This document shows, one piece after another, positions 42,095 to 51,098 of a stretch of DNA of 64,000 nt (the stretch's first letter is position 1; every line of letters starts with the position of its first letter). The stretch comes from Chryseobacterium indologenes. GTDB lineage: Bacteria > Bacteroidota > Bacteroidia > Flavobacteriales > Weeksellaceae. The DNA is taken from positions 1 to 64,000 of the forward strand of contig LAZY01000020.1 in NCBI GenBank assembly GCA_001013295.1. Reading direction: 5' to 3'. Below the pieces are notes generated by a model that saw only the letters and a program-made list of their open reading frames with translations, was not told where the DNA came from and ran no database searches. Both the position numbers and the translations under genes were made by a program.

Positions 42095-45000
42095 TTAAGA
42101 AGTTGTTATCTCTTTTACATTTCCTGTTCTTTTCAGGAAGCCCCAGGACTGTATTTCGCCTTTCAATGCTTTTCTTAAACTTTTAAATAATACAATATAC
42201 ATCAGCCATCTATACCCGAATCTCTGCGGAATGATATACAACAGATTGGTCAGTTTCTCCCGCTGCATGATGAATGCGATCAAAGCTAATGAAGCATCTA
42301 CCAAAAGGAAGATCAGATAGTAATAGAATATTTTACCTCCGTTTCCGGACAGGATTCCCAGGAACATAATCACGTCTGCCAATGGCGAGAAAAATGGAAT
42401 AATATATTGGAATAATAAAATATTCGGCATGGCCCAAAGTCCCAGTCCTTTATATCTGGGATTAAGGAAAGTCTGTCTCTGTTTCCAAAACATCTGCATG
42501 ATTCCATAGGTCCATCGGAAACGTTGTTTTAAAAACTGTTTCACGGTTTCCGGAGCCTCTGTTACAGCAACAGCTCTGTTTTCATTGGCAACCGTATAAC
42601 CTGCTTTCAAAATCTTCACCGTAATATCACAGTCTTCAGCCAGCGTATCGGAAGAGTATCCGCCTGCTTCGAGGACAACCTCTCTTCTGAATGCTCCAAT
42701 AGCTCCCGGAATTACTGTAATAGCATTAATATTGGCATACGCCAGACGGTCAAAATTCTGACTGGTTGTGTATTCTATAGCCTGCCATTTGGTGAGCCAG
42801 TTTACAGTGTTTCCTACTTTTACATTTCCTGCCACTGCTGCGATCTTCTCTTCAGGGGTTGCATTTAAAAACCTTGCAATCAGATACTTCACAGCATCTT
42901 GCTGCAGTTTGGTATCAGCATCAATGCAGACTACATATTCAGCATCGGTTTGCGAGATCCCAAAATTCAAAGCAGTTGCTTTTCCGCCATTCGGTTTGGT
43001 GAAGATTTTCAGTTTCGGATGATCAGGAAATGCTTCTTTTGCTTTTTCATAAGTTGAATCTTTACTTCCGTCATCTATCATAATGATGTTAAAATTCGGA
43101 TAGGTCTGCTTCAGTAAATTATGTAAGGAAGAGACAATATTCACTTCTTCATTGTAGGCAGGAACGATAATAGAAACCTTTGGATAGGATTCCAAAACCG
43201 GAAACTCGCTCAGTTTTTTCTCTTTTTTTCGTTCTTTAAAGGCCCAGTACGCCATCAGGATCAATCTGATCAATCCCAATACGATGAAAATAGTAAACAA
43301 CGCTACCAGAAAATGACTTATTCCATAGATAGCAGTGGCCAGCACCAGATTAAGTTGCATTACATAATATGCTCTTGTTTTAGGAACTGCCGGCATCAGC
43401 TCACTTTTGCTTTTATGCAGAATACTGGCAAGGTTGGTGAAATGATAACCTTGTTTCTGCAGGGTAGGAATCAAAATTTTCAATGCCTTCACTGTTTCTT
43501 CTCTGGTATCTCCTCCTGCATCATGAAGTAATATAATATTTCCTCTCTGCTGTTTGATTCCGGCCATAACACGTTTTACAATTTCATCAGCTTTTATACC
43601 TGGCTGCCAGTCTTCCGGGTCTATATTTTCACCAATATCCAAATAGTTCTGCTGTCTTGCCAGTGCTACCGGAATGATCTCTTCAGATGTCGTAGGTTCG
43701 GAGTCGGCATTATAAGGTGCTCTGAACAGAATGGTGCTGTGTCCTGTTATACATTCTATCAGCAAACGTGTCAGTTTCAGCTCAAGCAAAGCTCTTTCCG
43801 GGCTTACTTTTGCTACATTTTCGTGGGTAAAGGTATGATTTCCTATTTCATGACCCTCCCGGTAAATTCTCTTCACCAGCGGAAGATTCTTTTCTGCATT
43901 CAATCCTACAAGGAAAAAAGCAGCCGGAACATGATATTTGGACAACACATCCAATATCTGAGGGGTATATGTTTCATCCGGACCATCATCAAATGTCAGT
44001 ACCAACTCTTTTTGAGGGGCACTTCCATATTTTTTTACTTCATAAGAGCTTGGATAGGTGATGTAGTTTTCATCGGTAATGATCTTTTCTTTCGGATCAA
44101 TTTCCAAAGCTATTTTTCCATCGTGAGGGGTATTCAGGACATCCAGCACTTCCCCATCTCCGATATAATCGACCATGGTCTGCCCTTTCACATTTTCCAG
44201 TGTTTTTAAATTGAGTTTGGAAAGTCCGGCAAACGTAAGATCCTTATCATAAAAATTCCAGATTCTGCTGTCCTCACTTCCCAGTCTCCAAAGTGCGGTT
44301 CCTGCCAATGGATATTCGGATGAAAAACGCATGGTATTGAAAATAGAGGCCGCATCATTGAAAAACACGGTATGTGTGAAATTCTTAGAATCGGTATAAG
44401 AGTAATTCAGATTAAAGGTATTGTCATTGAAATCGATTACCGCTTTGCTGGCATGAGCTTTTGTAATAGCCTGCATATACGTAACGGAAGTGTTGTCATC
44501 CTTATTGGTACTCCAGTCATAACCATAAGCACCCAATCCCAATATAATTTTATGAGGAGATGTCTTTTTAACCACTTTACCTGTCTGTTCTTCTATCCAT
44601 TTTTGAGAAGAAACAGGGCCTGCATCGCTATCCGGAGAATATTCGTCATAAGCCATCAATACAAAATAGTCTACATAAGGATCGAGTTTCTGAATATTGT
44701 AATCATCATTATCCGTCATAATATCCATGGTAACCAATAGCTGATTCTGTTTGAAAGTTTCTGAAAGTTCTTTCATAAAGGCAATCAGATTTTCATCAGA
44801 ATTCAGATTCATATCTTCAAAGTCTATATTGATGCCTTTGAAATGATATTTGATACATTCCTGGGTTATTTTCTGGATTAGACGGGTTCTTCTTTTCGGG
44901 TCATTAAGCACTTTTACCAATCCTTCTGAGCGGAATTCACGGTCAGAGTTATTACTCAGCATCGGCATGGCTGCAACTCCCGTTCTCTTGATGATTTTAT

Positions 45001-45493
45001 AGCCTTCAGGGTCTACATTGGTTTTCAGATCTCCCGTTTTCGGATCAATAAAAAACCATTCAGGGAAAACAAGATTGACGTGTCTGATATTTCTCTTCAA
45101 AGACATGAGAGACTGCGGATCCCAGGCTACATAAAATGCTGAGCGAATTCCTCCGGGAAACTGTGCCCAGTTTCGGTTTTGATTTTTATATCTTTCTGCT
45201 CTTGCCTTCTGAATTTTGGCAAGATTGGTATGGATTGTTTTTTCGGAAATAAAGCTTCTGAAACCTTTGTATTCTTTCGAAATTTTATTTTCCTGAAGAT
45301 AAGGTTTGTTGGCTGTGATTACAGCTTTATAATCTTCTTTAAAAGGTATTTTAGGACTTCTGTCCAGTGTCATCATCAATCCCAGGGCCAAAAGAAGGAG
45401 TACCGCAATAAAGATAAATATGCGGCTTCCCCACTGTACGCTTTTCCAGCGTTTTTTACTGTTGGTCTGGAAGATCTGTTTGGAATTTTCCAC
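42095..45493 (-). CDS. Trifunctional GH18-like / NodB deacetylase / GT2 synthase fusion
   Basis: The 1132-residue membrane protein has three enzyme modules. After one TM (about 23-42) comes a GH18-like domain (about 112-425). Its motif FKGINIDFEDMN retains the D-x-E catalytic pair, and FVLMAYDEY follows. A NodB polysaccharide deacetylase domain (about 497-690) has TFDDGPDETY and the zinc histidines in GHEIGNHTFTHENV. Two or more TMs follow, then a processive GT2 domain (about 770-1000). This has VSIIVPAYNEEVNI, CIDADTKL, TLAEDCDI and the QxxRW motif as QRFRW, and it ends in more membrane helices. The set resembles PgaB (deacetylase plus GH18) and PgaC (synthase) of PNAG systems joined in one chain. 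It probably makes and modifies an exported amino-sugar polymer; the product is inference. Confidence 0.9.
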   Translation of the reverse strand: MENSKQIFQTNSKKRWKSVQWGSRIFIFIAVLLLLALGLMMTLDRSPKIPFKEDYKAVITANKPYLQENKISKEYKGFRSFISEKTIHTNLAKIQKARAERYKNQNRNWAQFPGGIRSAFYVAWDPQSLMSLKRNIRHVNLVFPEWFFIDPKTGDLKTNVDPEGYKIIKRTGVAAMPMLSNNSDREFRSEGLVKVLNDPKRRTRLIQKITQECIKYHFKGINIDFEDMNLNSDENLIAFMKELSETFKQNQLLVTMDIMTDNDDYNIQKLDPYVDYFVLMAYDEYSPDSDAGPVSSQKWIEEQTGKVVKKTSPHKIILGLGAYGYDWSTNKDDNTSVTYMQAITKAHASKAVIDFNDNTFNLNYSYTDSKNFTHTVFFNDAASIFNTMRFSSEYPLAGTALWRLGSEDSRIWNFYDKDLTFAGLSKLNLKTLENVKGQTMVDYIGDGEVLDVLNTPHDGKIALEIDPKEKIITDENYITYPSSYEVKKYGSAPQKELVLTFDDGPDETYTPQILDVLSKYHVPAAFFLVGLNAEKNLPLVKRIYREGHEIGNHTFTHENVAKVSPERALLELKLTRLLIECITGHSTILFRAPYNADSEPTTSEEIIPVALARQQNYLDIGENIDPEDWQPGIKADEIVKRVMAGIKQQRGNIILLHDAGGDTREETVKALKILIPTLQKQGYHFTNLASILHKSKSELMPAVPKTRAYYVMQLNLVLATAIYGISHFLVALFTIFIVLGLIRLILMAYWAFKERKKEKKLSEFPVLESYPKVSIIVPAYNEEVNIVSSLHNLLKQTYPNFNIIMIDDGSKDSTYEKAKEAFPDHPKLKIFTKPNGGKATALNFGISQTDAEYVVCIDADTKLQQDAVKYLIARFLNATPEEKIAAVAGNVKVGNTVNWLTKWQAIEYTTSQNFDRLAYANINAITVIPGAIGAFRREVVLEAGGYSSDTLAEDCDITVKILKAGYTVANENRAVAVTEAPETVKQFLKQRFRWTYGIMQMFWKQRQTFLNPRYKGLGLWAMPNILLFQYIIPFFSPLADVIMFLGILSGNGGKIFYYYLIFLLVDASLALIAFIMQREKLTNLLYIIPQRFGYRWLMYIVLFKSLRKALKGEIQSWGFLKRTGNVKEITTS

Positions 45494-45501
45494 GATTTTA
45501 A

Positions 45502-45549
45502 AATTTTAATGAATGATTTTCAAAAAGTGTGAAAAAGCTCATTAAAATT
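45502..45549. promoter_or_regulatory. Inverted repeat just upstream of the polysaccharide synthase gene
   Basis: AATTTTAATGA (45502-45512) and TCATTAAAATT (45539-45549) are perfect complements separated by 26 bp, starting 9 bp before the start codon at 45493. It could be an operator or an mRNA stem controlling translation. Confidence 0.45.
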
Positions 45550-45583
45550 AATTAAAAAAAAATTAAAAAAGAATCCTTTTGGT

Positions 45584-46834
45584 TTAATGTGCCACCAGAA
45601 GTCCCACAAGGTCCTGAATCACCTTTTGGGAAACGAAATCCATGAAGTCTACTCTTTCCAGATGCGGCATATATAATTTTGAAGTGACTTCTTTATCCCC
45701 TATTCTGATGGTATAAAAGACTGTTCCCACCTCTTTACCGTCCTCTCCTTTTCCCGGACCTGCAACTCCTGTTGTGGAAAGGGAAATATCTGTATCAAAC
45801 AAATTCTGACAGCCTTTTGCCATTTCTTGTGCTACCTGTTCGCTCACTACAGTAAACTGATCTACGGTTTCTCTGGAAACATTCAGAATTTTGATTTTTT
45901 TTTCTGTGGCATAGGCGACCATTCCGCCCAGGAAATATTTTGAACTCCCGGAAACTGAGGTGATCATTTTGGCTAGTTCACCTCCGGTACAGCTTTCTGC
46001 AGTGGAAATCGTCAGTTTTCTTTCAGTAAGCATTTCTGCCAGAATATTCTCGATTTTATCTTCAGATACTGCAATCACATGATCACCTAATAGAGGTAAC
46101 AGCTTTTGAATTTCTTCTTCAGCCTGCTTCTGCAGTTCATTTTCATTATCACCTGAAGCCGTCAGCCTAAGCTTTACACGGGTTCCTACGGGAAGATAAG
46201 ATAATGATGTATTCTCCGGTAAGGCAAGTTCCCAGTTTTCAATCATATCAGCAAGAATACTTTCGGGAATGCCAACAACAGAAACGATCCTAGTGTGAAT
46301 ATAGTTAAGACTGAATTTCTCCTGCAGGTAAGGGATGATCTGATCTTTGATCAAAGGCTTCACCTCATAAGGAACTCCGGGAAGACTGTAACACAGCTTT
46401 CCATTCAGCTCCATCATCATACAGGGTGCTGTTCCGTAATGATTTTGAAAAACAATAGATTTGGTAGGAACAAAAGCCTGCTCTTTATTTCTTTCCAGAA
46501 TATCTGCACGCCCTCTTCTTTCCATATATCCTTTAAGGTGATTAAAGGTAACCTCATCCAGCGCAATTTCATCATTGAAAAACTCAGCCAGAGCTTTTTT
46601 GGTTTTGTCATCACGGGTTGGCCCCAGTCCTCCTGTAGTAATCACGAGATCTCCCAGCTCAAAGGCTGCGCCTAATGTACTTTTGATGGTTTCAATTTCA
46701 TCTGAAATAGTAAAGATCTGTATAACTTTGATCCCGATATTCTTCAGCTCAGTAGCAATAAAATTAGAATTGGTATCTACGGTATTCCCAGAAAGGATTT
46801 CGTCACCAATGGTGATCAGAACAGCTTTTTCCAT
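45584..46834 (-). CDS. cinA: CinA family nicotinamide-nucleotide amidohydrolase
   Basis: The 416-residue protein has both CinA domains. The N-terminal MoCF-like part (ITIGDEILSGNTVDTNSNFI, DLVITTGGLGPTRDDKTKKA) is an ADP-ribose pyrophosphatase in some homologues. The C-terminal NMN amidohydrolase part has STAESCTGGELAKMITSVSG with the catalytic Ser, and TTGVAGPGKGEDGKEVGTVF. It recycles NMN and ADP-ribose in NAD metabolism. The length is complete. It is a single gene next to the polysaccharide synthase gene, divergent from DUF7832. Confidence 0.95.
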   Translation of the reverse strand: MEKAVLITIGDEILSGNTVDTNSNFIATELKNIGIKVIQIFTISDEIETIKSTLGAAFELGDLVITTGGLGPTRDDKTKKALAEFFNDEIALDEVTFNHLKGYMERRGRADILERNKEQAFVPTKSIVFQNHYGTAPCMMMELNGKLCYSLPGVPYEVKPLIKDQIIPYLQEKFSLNYIHTRIVSVVGIPESILADMIENWELALPENTSLSYLPVGTRVKLRLTASGDNENELQKQAEEEIQKLLPLLGDHVIAVSEDKIENILAEMLTERKLTISTAESCTGGELAKMITSVSGSSKYFLGGMVAYATEKKIKILNVSRETVDQFTVVSEQVAQEMAKGCQNLFDTDISLSTTGVAGPGKGEDGKEVGTVFYTIRIGDKEVTSKLYMPHLERVDFMDFVSQKVIQDLVGLLVAH

Positions 46835-46910
46835 GTTTTGTTTTCGAAAAAAAAATCTGGTACAAATGACGGAAAATTCCCGATACCCGGCAATATAAAT
46901 TGATTTTTTC

Positions 46911-46918
46911 TATTTTTG
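46911..46918 (+). promoter_or_regulatory. Putative DUF7832 gene promoter (-7 element)
   Basis: TATTTTTG, an exact TAnnTTTG box, 31 bp before the ATG at 46950. Confidence 0.5.
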
Positions 46919-46949
46919 ACGGAATTTATTTTAAACTACAAGAAGAATT

Positions 46950-47423
46950 ATGTCTAAATATGATGATGCTTCATGGCATTATGGCGGTGATTTTCCGGAA
47001 GGACTTCCTCAGAAACACGGAGCAACCCATACGGGAATGTTCCTGAACTGGTGCATTAACAATGATCTGATTTCTGATGAACTGAAAGAAGATGCCGCAG
47101 AGGAAATCGAGCAGGTAAAACGAAGAGAATTAACGGGTGCAGAGTTTGTAATGGATTGCTGCGACGGCAAGTTTTCTGAATATGATCTGAATGATCTTGG
47201 AAACAGTTTTGCAAAGGATTATTATGCTGATGATACTGATTTCGGGAACAGATACAGCTCTTTTGCCGATGATTATGTCAATCTTTTTGATACTAAAGCT
47301 GAAGAAAATGACTATGAATACGAAACTTTCTACCACATCGAAGATACTTATGAGAACTATGATCTGATGAAACAGGTTATTGATTACCGCTTTGAGGAGT
47401 GGAAGGAGTATTTGGGGAGCTGA
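46950..47423 (+). CDS. DUF7832 family protein
   Basis: The 157-residue acidic cytoplasmic protein starts SKYDDASWHYGGDFPEGLPQ and continues GATHTGMFLNWCINNDLIS, the pattern I associate with DUF7832. The middle has EIEQVKRRELTGAEFVMDCCDG and the C-terminus is very rich in Asp, Glu and Tyr. No function is known. Small acidic proteins of this kind often occur as stand-alone immunity-like genes, but there is no toxin beside it. The stop is followed by purine-rich repeats. Confidence 0.7.
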   Translation: MSKYDDASWHYGGDFPEGLPQKHGATHTGMFLNWCINNDLISDELKEDAAEEIEQVKRRELTGAEFVMDCCDGKFSEYDLNDLGNSFAKDYYADDTDFGNRYSSFADDYVNLFDTKAEENDYEYETFYHIEDTYENYDLMKQVIDYRFEEWKEYLGS

Positions 47424-47457
47424 GGAAGAGGTAAAAGGGCGAAAAGAGTGAAAGGGT

Positions 47458-47669
47458 AAAAAGGCAAAGGAGGCTGAGAAGGCGAAGAGAGCGAAGAAGG
47501 GATGGTAATAAGCAATAAGCAATAAGCAATAAGCAATAAGCAATAAGCAATAAGCAATAAGCAATAAGCAAAATTAATCAATGATAGATGTGCCTATATC
47601 TTTAAATACATTATTTGTACATCTTTACTTTTTTGCTTCCTTTGCTTCCTCAGCCTTCTTCGCCTTTTT
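47458..47669. repeat. Purine-rich inverted repeat enclosing a heptanucleotide tract
   Basis: The left arm (47458-47500) reads AAAAAGGCAAAGGAGGCTGA and continues GAAGGCGAAG. The right arm (about 47630-47669) carries its near-complement, ending CTTCTTCGCCTTTTT. The arms bracket nine AATAAGC units. RNA from either strand could form one long hairpin. Confidence 0.65.
47507..47569. repeat. Heptanucleotide tandem repeat (AATAAGC)9
   Basis: Nine perfect uninterrupted units, 63 bp. Copy number is likely to vary between strains through slippage. Confidence 0.97.
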
Positions 47670-47697
47670 ACGCTTTCGCACTTTAGCTTTTCTCCCC

Positions 47698-48240
47698 CTA
47701 ATGATTATGTCTCACCCAGATCAATTCTCTCGTATCATAGCCAATTTTTCTTGCTTTTTCCAGGAAGCGCTGGCGGATGCTTTCGGGAATGCTGGTGGTG
47801 CGTGAGAGGATCCATAAATATTTTAAGCTGCTGCCGGCAACCAGAGCATACTGATAGTCTTCATCAATATCAATCACATTATAACCGGCCCAGATGGGTT
47901 TGAAAAAAGATACTTTCAATCGGGCTTCGGTTGGGTCTTTTACAAATTGGGCTTCTCCGATAGATTCGTTCCATACTTTTTTAAGGTAATCATAGCCTTT
48001 ATTTTTAACCTGGATAGTACCGTCCGGATTTTCTGAATATTCAGCCGTAACATTATCCATATTTTTCTCAAAACGATAATCGAAACGGGCAATTTCATAC
48101 CATCTGCCCAGATATTTTTGTATGTCGAAGTTCTTTACCGCTGTTCCCCCTCGCGGAATCCTTACAGAAAACGAGTTAAATATGACCAGCCCCAATGCTC
48201 CCAACGAAACGGGAATTATTATTTTATGAAGAGTTTTCAT
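47698..48240 (-). CDS. Bacterial lipocalin (Blc-like)
   Basis: The 180-residue lipocalin has an N-terminal membrane anchor or signal (IIIPVSLGALGLVIFNSFS). The GxW lipocalin motif lies in QKYLGRWYEIARFDYRFEK. NVTAEYSENPDGTIQVKNKG and the mid-barrel LKVSFFKPIWAGYNVIDIDE follow, as does YALVAGSSLKYLWILSRTTS, which is typical of Blc. E. coli Blc is an outer-membrane lipoprotein that binds lysophospholipids and is made under envelope stress. This copy lacks an obvious lipobox Cys. It lies next to the LytTR regulator gene on the same strand but is separated by 71 bp. Confidence 0.9.
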   Translation of the reverse strand: MKTLHKIIIPVSLGALGLVIFNSFSVRIPRGGTAVKNFDIQKYLGRWYEIARFDYRFEKNMDNVTAEYSENPDGTIQVKNKGYDYLKKVWNESIGEAQFVKDPTEARLKVSFFKPIWAGYNVIDIDEDYQYALVAGSSLKYLWILSRTTSIPESIRQRFLEKARKIGYDTRELIWVRHNH

Positions 48241-48311
48241 AACAGATTATTTTGTGTGGTTTCTATAAAAACGTCAAAAATAGTGCCTTGGAGGTTAAAG
48301 AATAATAAATT

Positions 48312-49046
48312 CTAGGAAAAGACCTTCAAGAAATTGTCTTTGAAGCTTCCTGAAACTTCTATTTCCGTATCATCAGACAGCATTACGGTTCCACTTTTAT
48401 GGTATGATTTTACAAAACCTGTATTGATGATATGAGAACGGTGTACTCTTACAAACGGACTTTCCAGAAGGTCATCAAAATGTTTCAGAAACCGGCACAC
48501 CATTTTCTTGGAGCCATCGGTAAGATAGACCTGCGTAAAGTTTCCGTCTGCCTGTAGCCTTACAATATCTTCTGTTTTTACGACATCAAAACCTTGCAAA
48601 GTAGGCAATATCAGCTGTTGCTTTTCCGGCTTCAGTTTCAGATTCTCCAGCAGGATTTTATTCCTGTTCAGTTCTACTTTTTTCTCAAGACTTTCTACAA
48701 CTTTATTGACGGCCAGGATCAGTTCCTGAATGTCTATAGGTTTTAAAATATAATAGCTGGCCGATTTGTTTAAGGCCTGAAGTGAATATTGAGAGAAAGC
48801 TGTAATGAAGATTGTTTCATACGAAAAGTCTTTCGTAGCTTCCAATACATCAAAGGCATTTCCAAAGGGCATTTCTACATCCAGAAATACAAGCTGCGGC
48901 TGTTTTTCAGCAATCAATGGAACCGCTTCTTTGATGTTCTCCGCTTCACCCAGAATTTCCACCTGCGGGCAGTATTTGGTGAGATAGCTTCTCAGAACTT
49001 CTCTGGCGATGATCTCATCATCTATGATTACGGCTTTTATTTTCAT
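48312..49046 (-). CDS. LytTR family response regulator
   Basis: The 244-residue regulator has a receiver domain (1-120) with the acidic pair in AVIIDDE, the phospho-acceptor Asp near 56 in LVFLDVEMP, and the Lys in YILKPID. A LytTR DNA-binding domain (about 138-244) follows, with EDIVRLQADGNFTQVYL and FVRVHRSHIINTGFVKSYH. LytTR domains bind paired short direct repeats about 21 bp apart. The partner kinase gene is the TPR-HisKA gene at 51099-52880, separated by three genes that may share the transcript. Candidate target repeats with 21-bp period lie upstream of the kinase, SIMPL and muiA genes. Confidence 0.94.
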   Translation of the reverse strand: MKIKAVIIDDEIIAREVLRSYLTKYCPQVEILGEAENIKEAVPLIAEKQPQLVFLDVEMPFGNAFDVLEATKDFSYETIFITAFSQYSLQALNKSASYYILKPIDIQELILAVNKVVESLEKKVELNRNKILLENLKLKPEKQQLILPTLQGFDVVKTEDIVRLQADGNFTQVYLTDGSKKMVCRFLKHFDDLLESPFVRVHRSHIINTGFVKSYHKSGTVMLSDDTEIEVSGSFKDNFLKVFS

Positions 49047-49127
49047 TGAAACAGGTTTAAGTTTCTGATATATTTACAGCCTGCAAATTAGGAATATTTA
49101 CCTATTCATATTCATACAATCTTCTGC

Positions 49128-49559
49128 CTATTCCGAAGAAGGTTGTTCTTTTTTCCATTGCCAGGCATTTTTCACGATCAGAATTGTCATAATAGATTCC
49201 ACAGCGGCCAGAAAAGTGTAAAACAAATACCAGTCCGAAAAGGATGAAATTCCGATCAATATCATTACTCCGGTAAAAAATATTCCAAAAATAATGTTCA
49301 ACAATCTGTTGACTGAAGGCTTTAAAATGAGAGAAAGAAATACCATCGCTGCAGGAATTGCCAGGACTATTGAGGCAAAAAATAATTTCATGGGGGAATC
49401 CAGCAGATTACTTCCTTCTACAAGCCCTTTCGCTTTTCCTGGCGTATATAATTCAAAATAATCTCCATACAGATAACATAGTGTAACGGAGGTCCAGAGT
49501 CCGGCAATAATGATCTTTACATTCACCGGAGTATCTTCCAGTTTTGCAGATTGATTCAT
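49128..49559 (-). CDS. DUF6326 family membrane protein
   Basis: The 143-residue protein has four membrane segments (for example IIIAGLWTSVTLCYLYGDYF and FFASIVLAIPAAMVFLSLIL). YGDYFELYTPGK matches the DUF6326 pattern. Function unknown. It starts 11 bp after the DUF4386 gene and precedes the response regulator gene by 81 bp, so it probably belongs to the two-component operon. Confidence 0.78.
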   Translation of the reverse strand: MNQSAKLEDTPVNVKIIIAGLWTSVTLCYLYGDYFELYTPGKAKGLVEGSNLLDSPMKLFFASIVLAIPAAMVFLSLILKPSVNRLLNIIFGIFFTGVMILIGISSFSDWYLFYTFLAAVESIMTILIVKNAWQWKKEQPSSE

Positions 49560-49570
49560 GGTTATTTTAT

Positions 49571-50260
49571 TTAAGATTGTTTATTTCTCACTCCGAAAAT
49601 GAGCAGCCATAAGCAGATTCCGATCTCTCCGATGGTAGCCGGAAGCGTGATATAGCCAGATAAGGCATATTCTGAAAAATCAGGGATAACTGTTCTGCCT
49701 AAAACATTGAGTACATAACCCACACAACCCAACATTAAAAAGACGCCCAGAACCTTTGGTAAAAAATTAGATTTATACACTAAATACCCAAAAGGAAAAA
49801 GCCAAAGTCCCCAAAATACCTGAGCGATTAAAAGGCCGTTATTGTAATTTTTCAACAGCATCATGACCTGAGCCTGCAGTTCTTCAGTCGTATATATTTT
49901 TAAATAATCTGCTGCATTAATGATGTTCAATATGGAAAATTTGCTTTGCAGATTGATGAATGAAATGGGTACGCTTATTAGTGCCAGCACTACCATCAGC
50001 CCGGCATACCTCTTATGAATATCTTTCAGCAGAGAGTATAATGCCAGGGGAAGCAATGTAAATGCTGTATAACACAACATACTGGAGGCAATACTCCAGC
50101 TGAATAATTGTCTTGAAGAGGAAATATTCTGAAAGGTCAGTCCGGCATCATTCCAGACGATCAGTTTTGACGGGACATACATTAAACTGAAAAGACCAGT
50201 TATAATAACTATGAGATAAAAAAGTCCTGCCAGGTGGGCTGTTTTTTGTTGAGTATTCAT
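49571..50260 (-). CDS. DUF4386 family membrane protein
   Basis: The 229-residue protein has six predicted membrane helices and the DUF4386 signature at the N-terminus (QKTAHLAGLFYLIVIITGLF). ILNIINAADYLKIYTTEE in the middle and PATIGEIGICLWLLIFGV at the C-terminus are further marks. Function unknown. It is immediately upstream of the DUF6326 gene with an 11-bp gap, and both lie between the histidine kinase and regulator genes. They might be part of the sensing module or a target that travels with it. Confidence 0.88.
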   Translation of the reverse strand: MNTQQKTAHLAGLFYLIVIITGLFSLMYVPSKLIVWNDAGLTFQNISSSRQLFSWSIASSMLCYTAFTLLPLALYSLLKDIHKRYAGLMVVLALISVPISFINLQSKFSILNIINAADYLKIYTTEELQAQVMMLLKNYNNGLLIAQVFWGLWLFPFGYLVYKSNFLPKVLGVFLMLGCVGYVLNVLGRTVIPDFSEYALSGYITLPATIGEIGICLWLLIFGVRNKQS

Positions 50261-50357
50261 TTTGGATCAAGTTTTTATCTATTAAGACAATAACTTTTTC
50301 AAAATGGTTACAGGTTTCCAAATATTATTGGGCAGTGAACAGTTTTCAGATTCAGCG

Positions 50358-51086
50358 TTACTGATATTTCCCGTTTTTGAACTTTAGGATTTTATAAGTA
50401 ATTTTTGAAGTTTCTTTGCTATCACAATCTCCTTTTACTTCTTTATTCAATGTTTTGACAGAAATGGTTTTTATTTTAAGATCTGTGAAATTATTGGTTT
50501 TAGAACCATCCATCATGATATAGGAATGATCATCCTGAAACTCACCATTGCATCTGGTATCCCATTCTCCATGGTTTGCATCCAGCTCAAACTGATCAAG
50601 AACTTTTTTTAGGGTCTTTCCTTCCGGATAATATAATGAAATTGTTCCAGACCCATAAGGATTAGGTCTGCTACTGCCAACGAAGTCTGTCTTTACCCCA
50701 AATGCCCGGATGTTGTTGTTGATATTGTATAACCCGGTATCAATACTCATACTTCTCAACATTATCGCATCGGAATTTAATTCTGTAGGGTCAAAATACT
50801 GATTCTTTATGGTTCCTTTACTGTCAGTAATTACAATATAATTCCTTACAGTGAAAACATAGTCTTCATCTTTGTCCTGTTCTACGATCACCGGAATGAC
50901 CGCAATATATGAATCTTCTGTATTCGGCATTTTTTTCTCGATACACAGGTCTTCTTTGATCTTTGTTTTATCGAGTTTTAAAGTCTTCAGAATATGGTTC
51001 AGCCTGATACTGTCAAATTCCTGTCCGTAAAGGATTCCGGAGCATAAAGTAATGAGCAGTGTAAGCAATAGTGCATTTTTTTTCAT
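50358..51086 (-). CDS. Secreted protein of unknown function next to the histidine kinase
   Basis: The 242-residue protein has a signal peptide (MKKNALLLTLLITLCSGILYGQ). It has no recognised domain. The mature protein contains KIKEDLCIEKKMPNTEDSYI, YVFTVRNYIVITDSKGTIKN and DSYNINNN-like Asn-rich parts, and ends KFKNGKYQ. It starts 12 bp after the kinase gene and is almost certainly cotranscribed with it. A periplasmic accessory to the sensor is a reasonable guess, unsupported by motif. Confidence 0.6.
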   Translation of the reverse strand: MKKNALLLTLLITLCSGILYGQEFDSIRLNHILKTLKLDKTKIKEDLCIEKKMPNTEDSYIAVIPVIVEQDKDEDYVFTVRNYIVITDSKGTIKNQYFDPTELNSDAIMLRSMSIDTGLYNINNNIRAFGVKTDFVGSSRPNPYGSGTISLYYPEGKTLKKVLDQFELDANHGEWDTRCNGEFQDDHSYIMMDGSKTNNFTDLKIKTISVKTLNKEVKGDCDSKETSKITYKILKFKNGKYQ

Positions 51087-51098
51087 GTATCATCATTT

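Noticed and set aside
43739..44209. Plus-strand 156-codon frame opposite the GH18-NodB-GT2 gene
   Set aside because: Antisense to a domain-complete gene; Cys/Phe-rich composition typical of shadows.
47130..47581. Minus-strand frames translating the AATAAGC repeat into repeated LLIAYCL
   Set aside because: The frames exist only because a 7-bp repeat free of stops is read in three frames; the plus-strand DUF7832 gene explains the rest.
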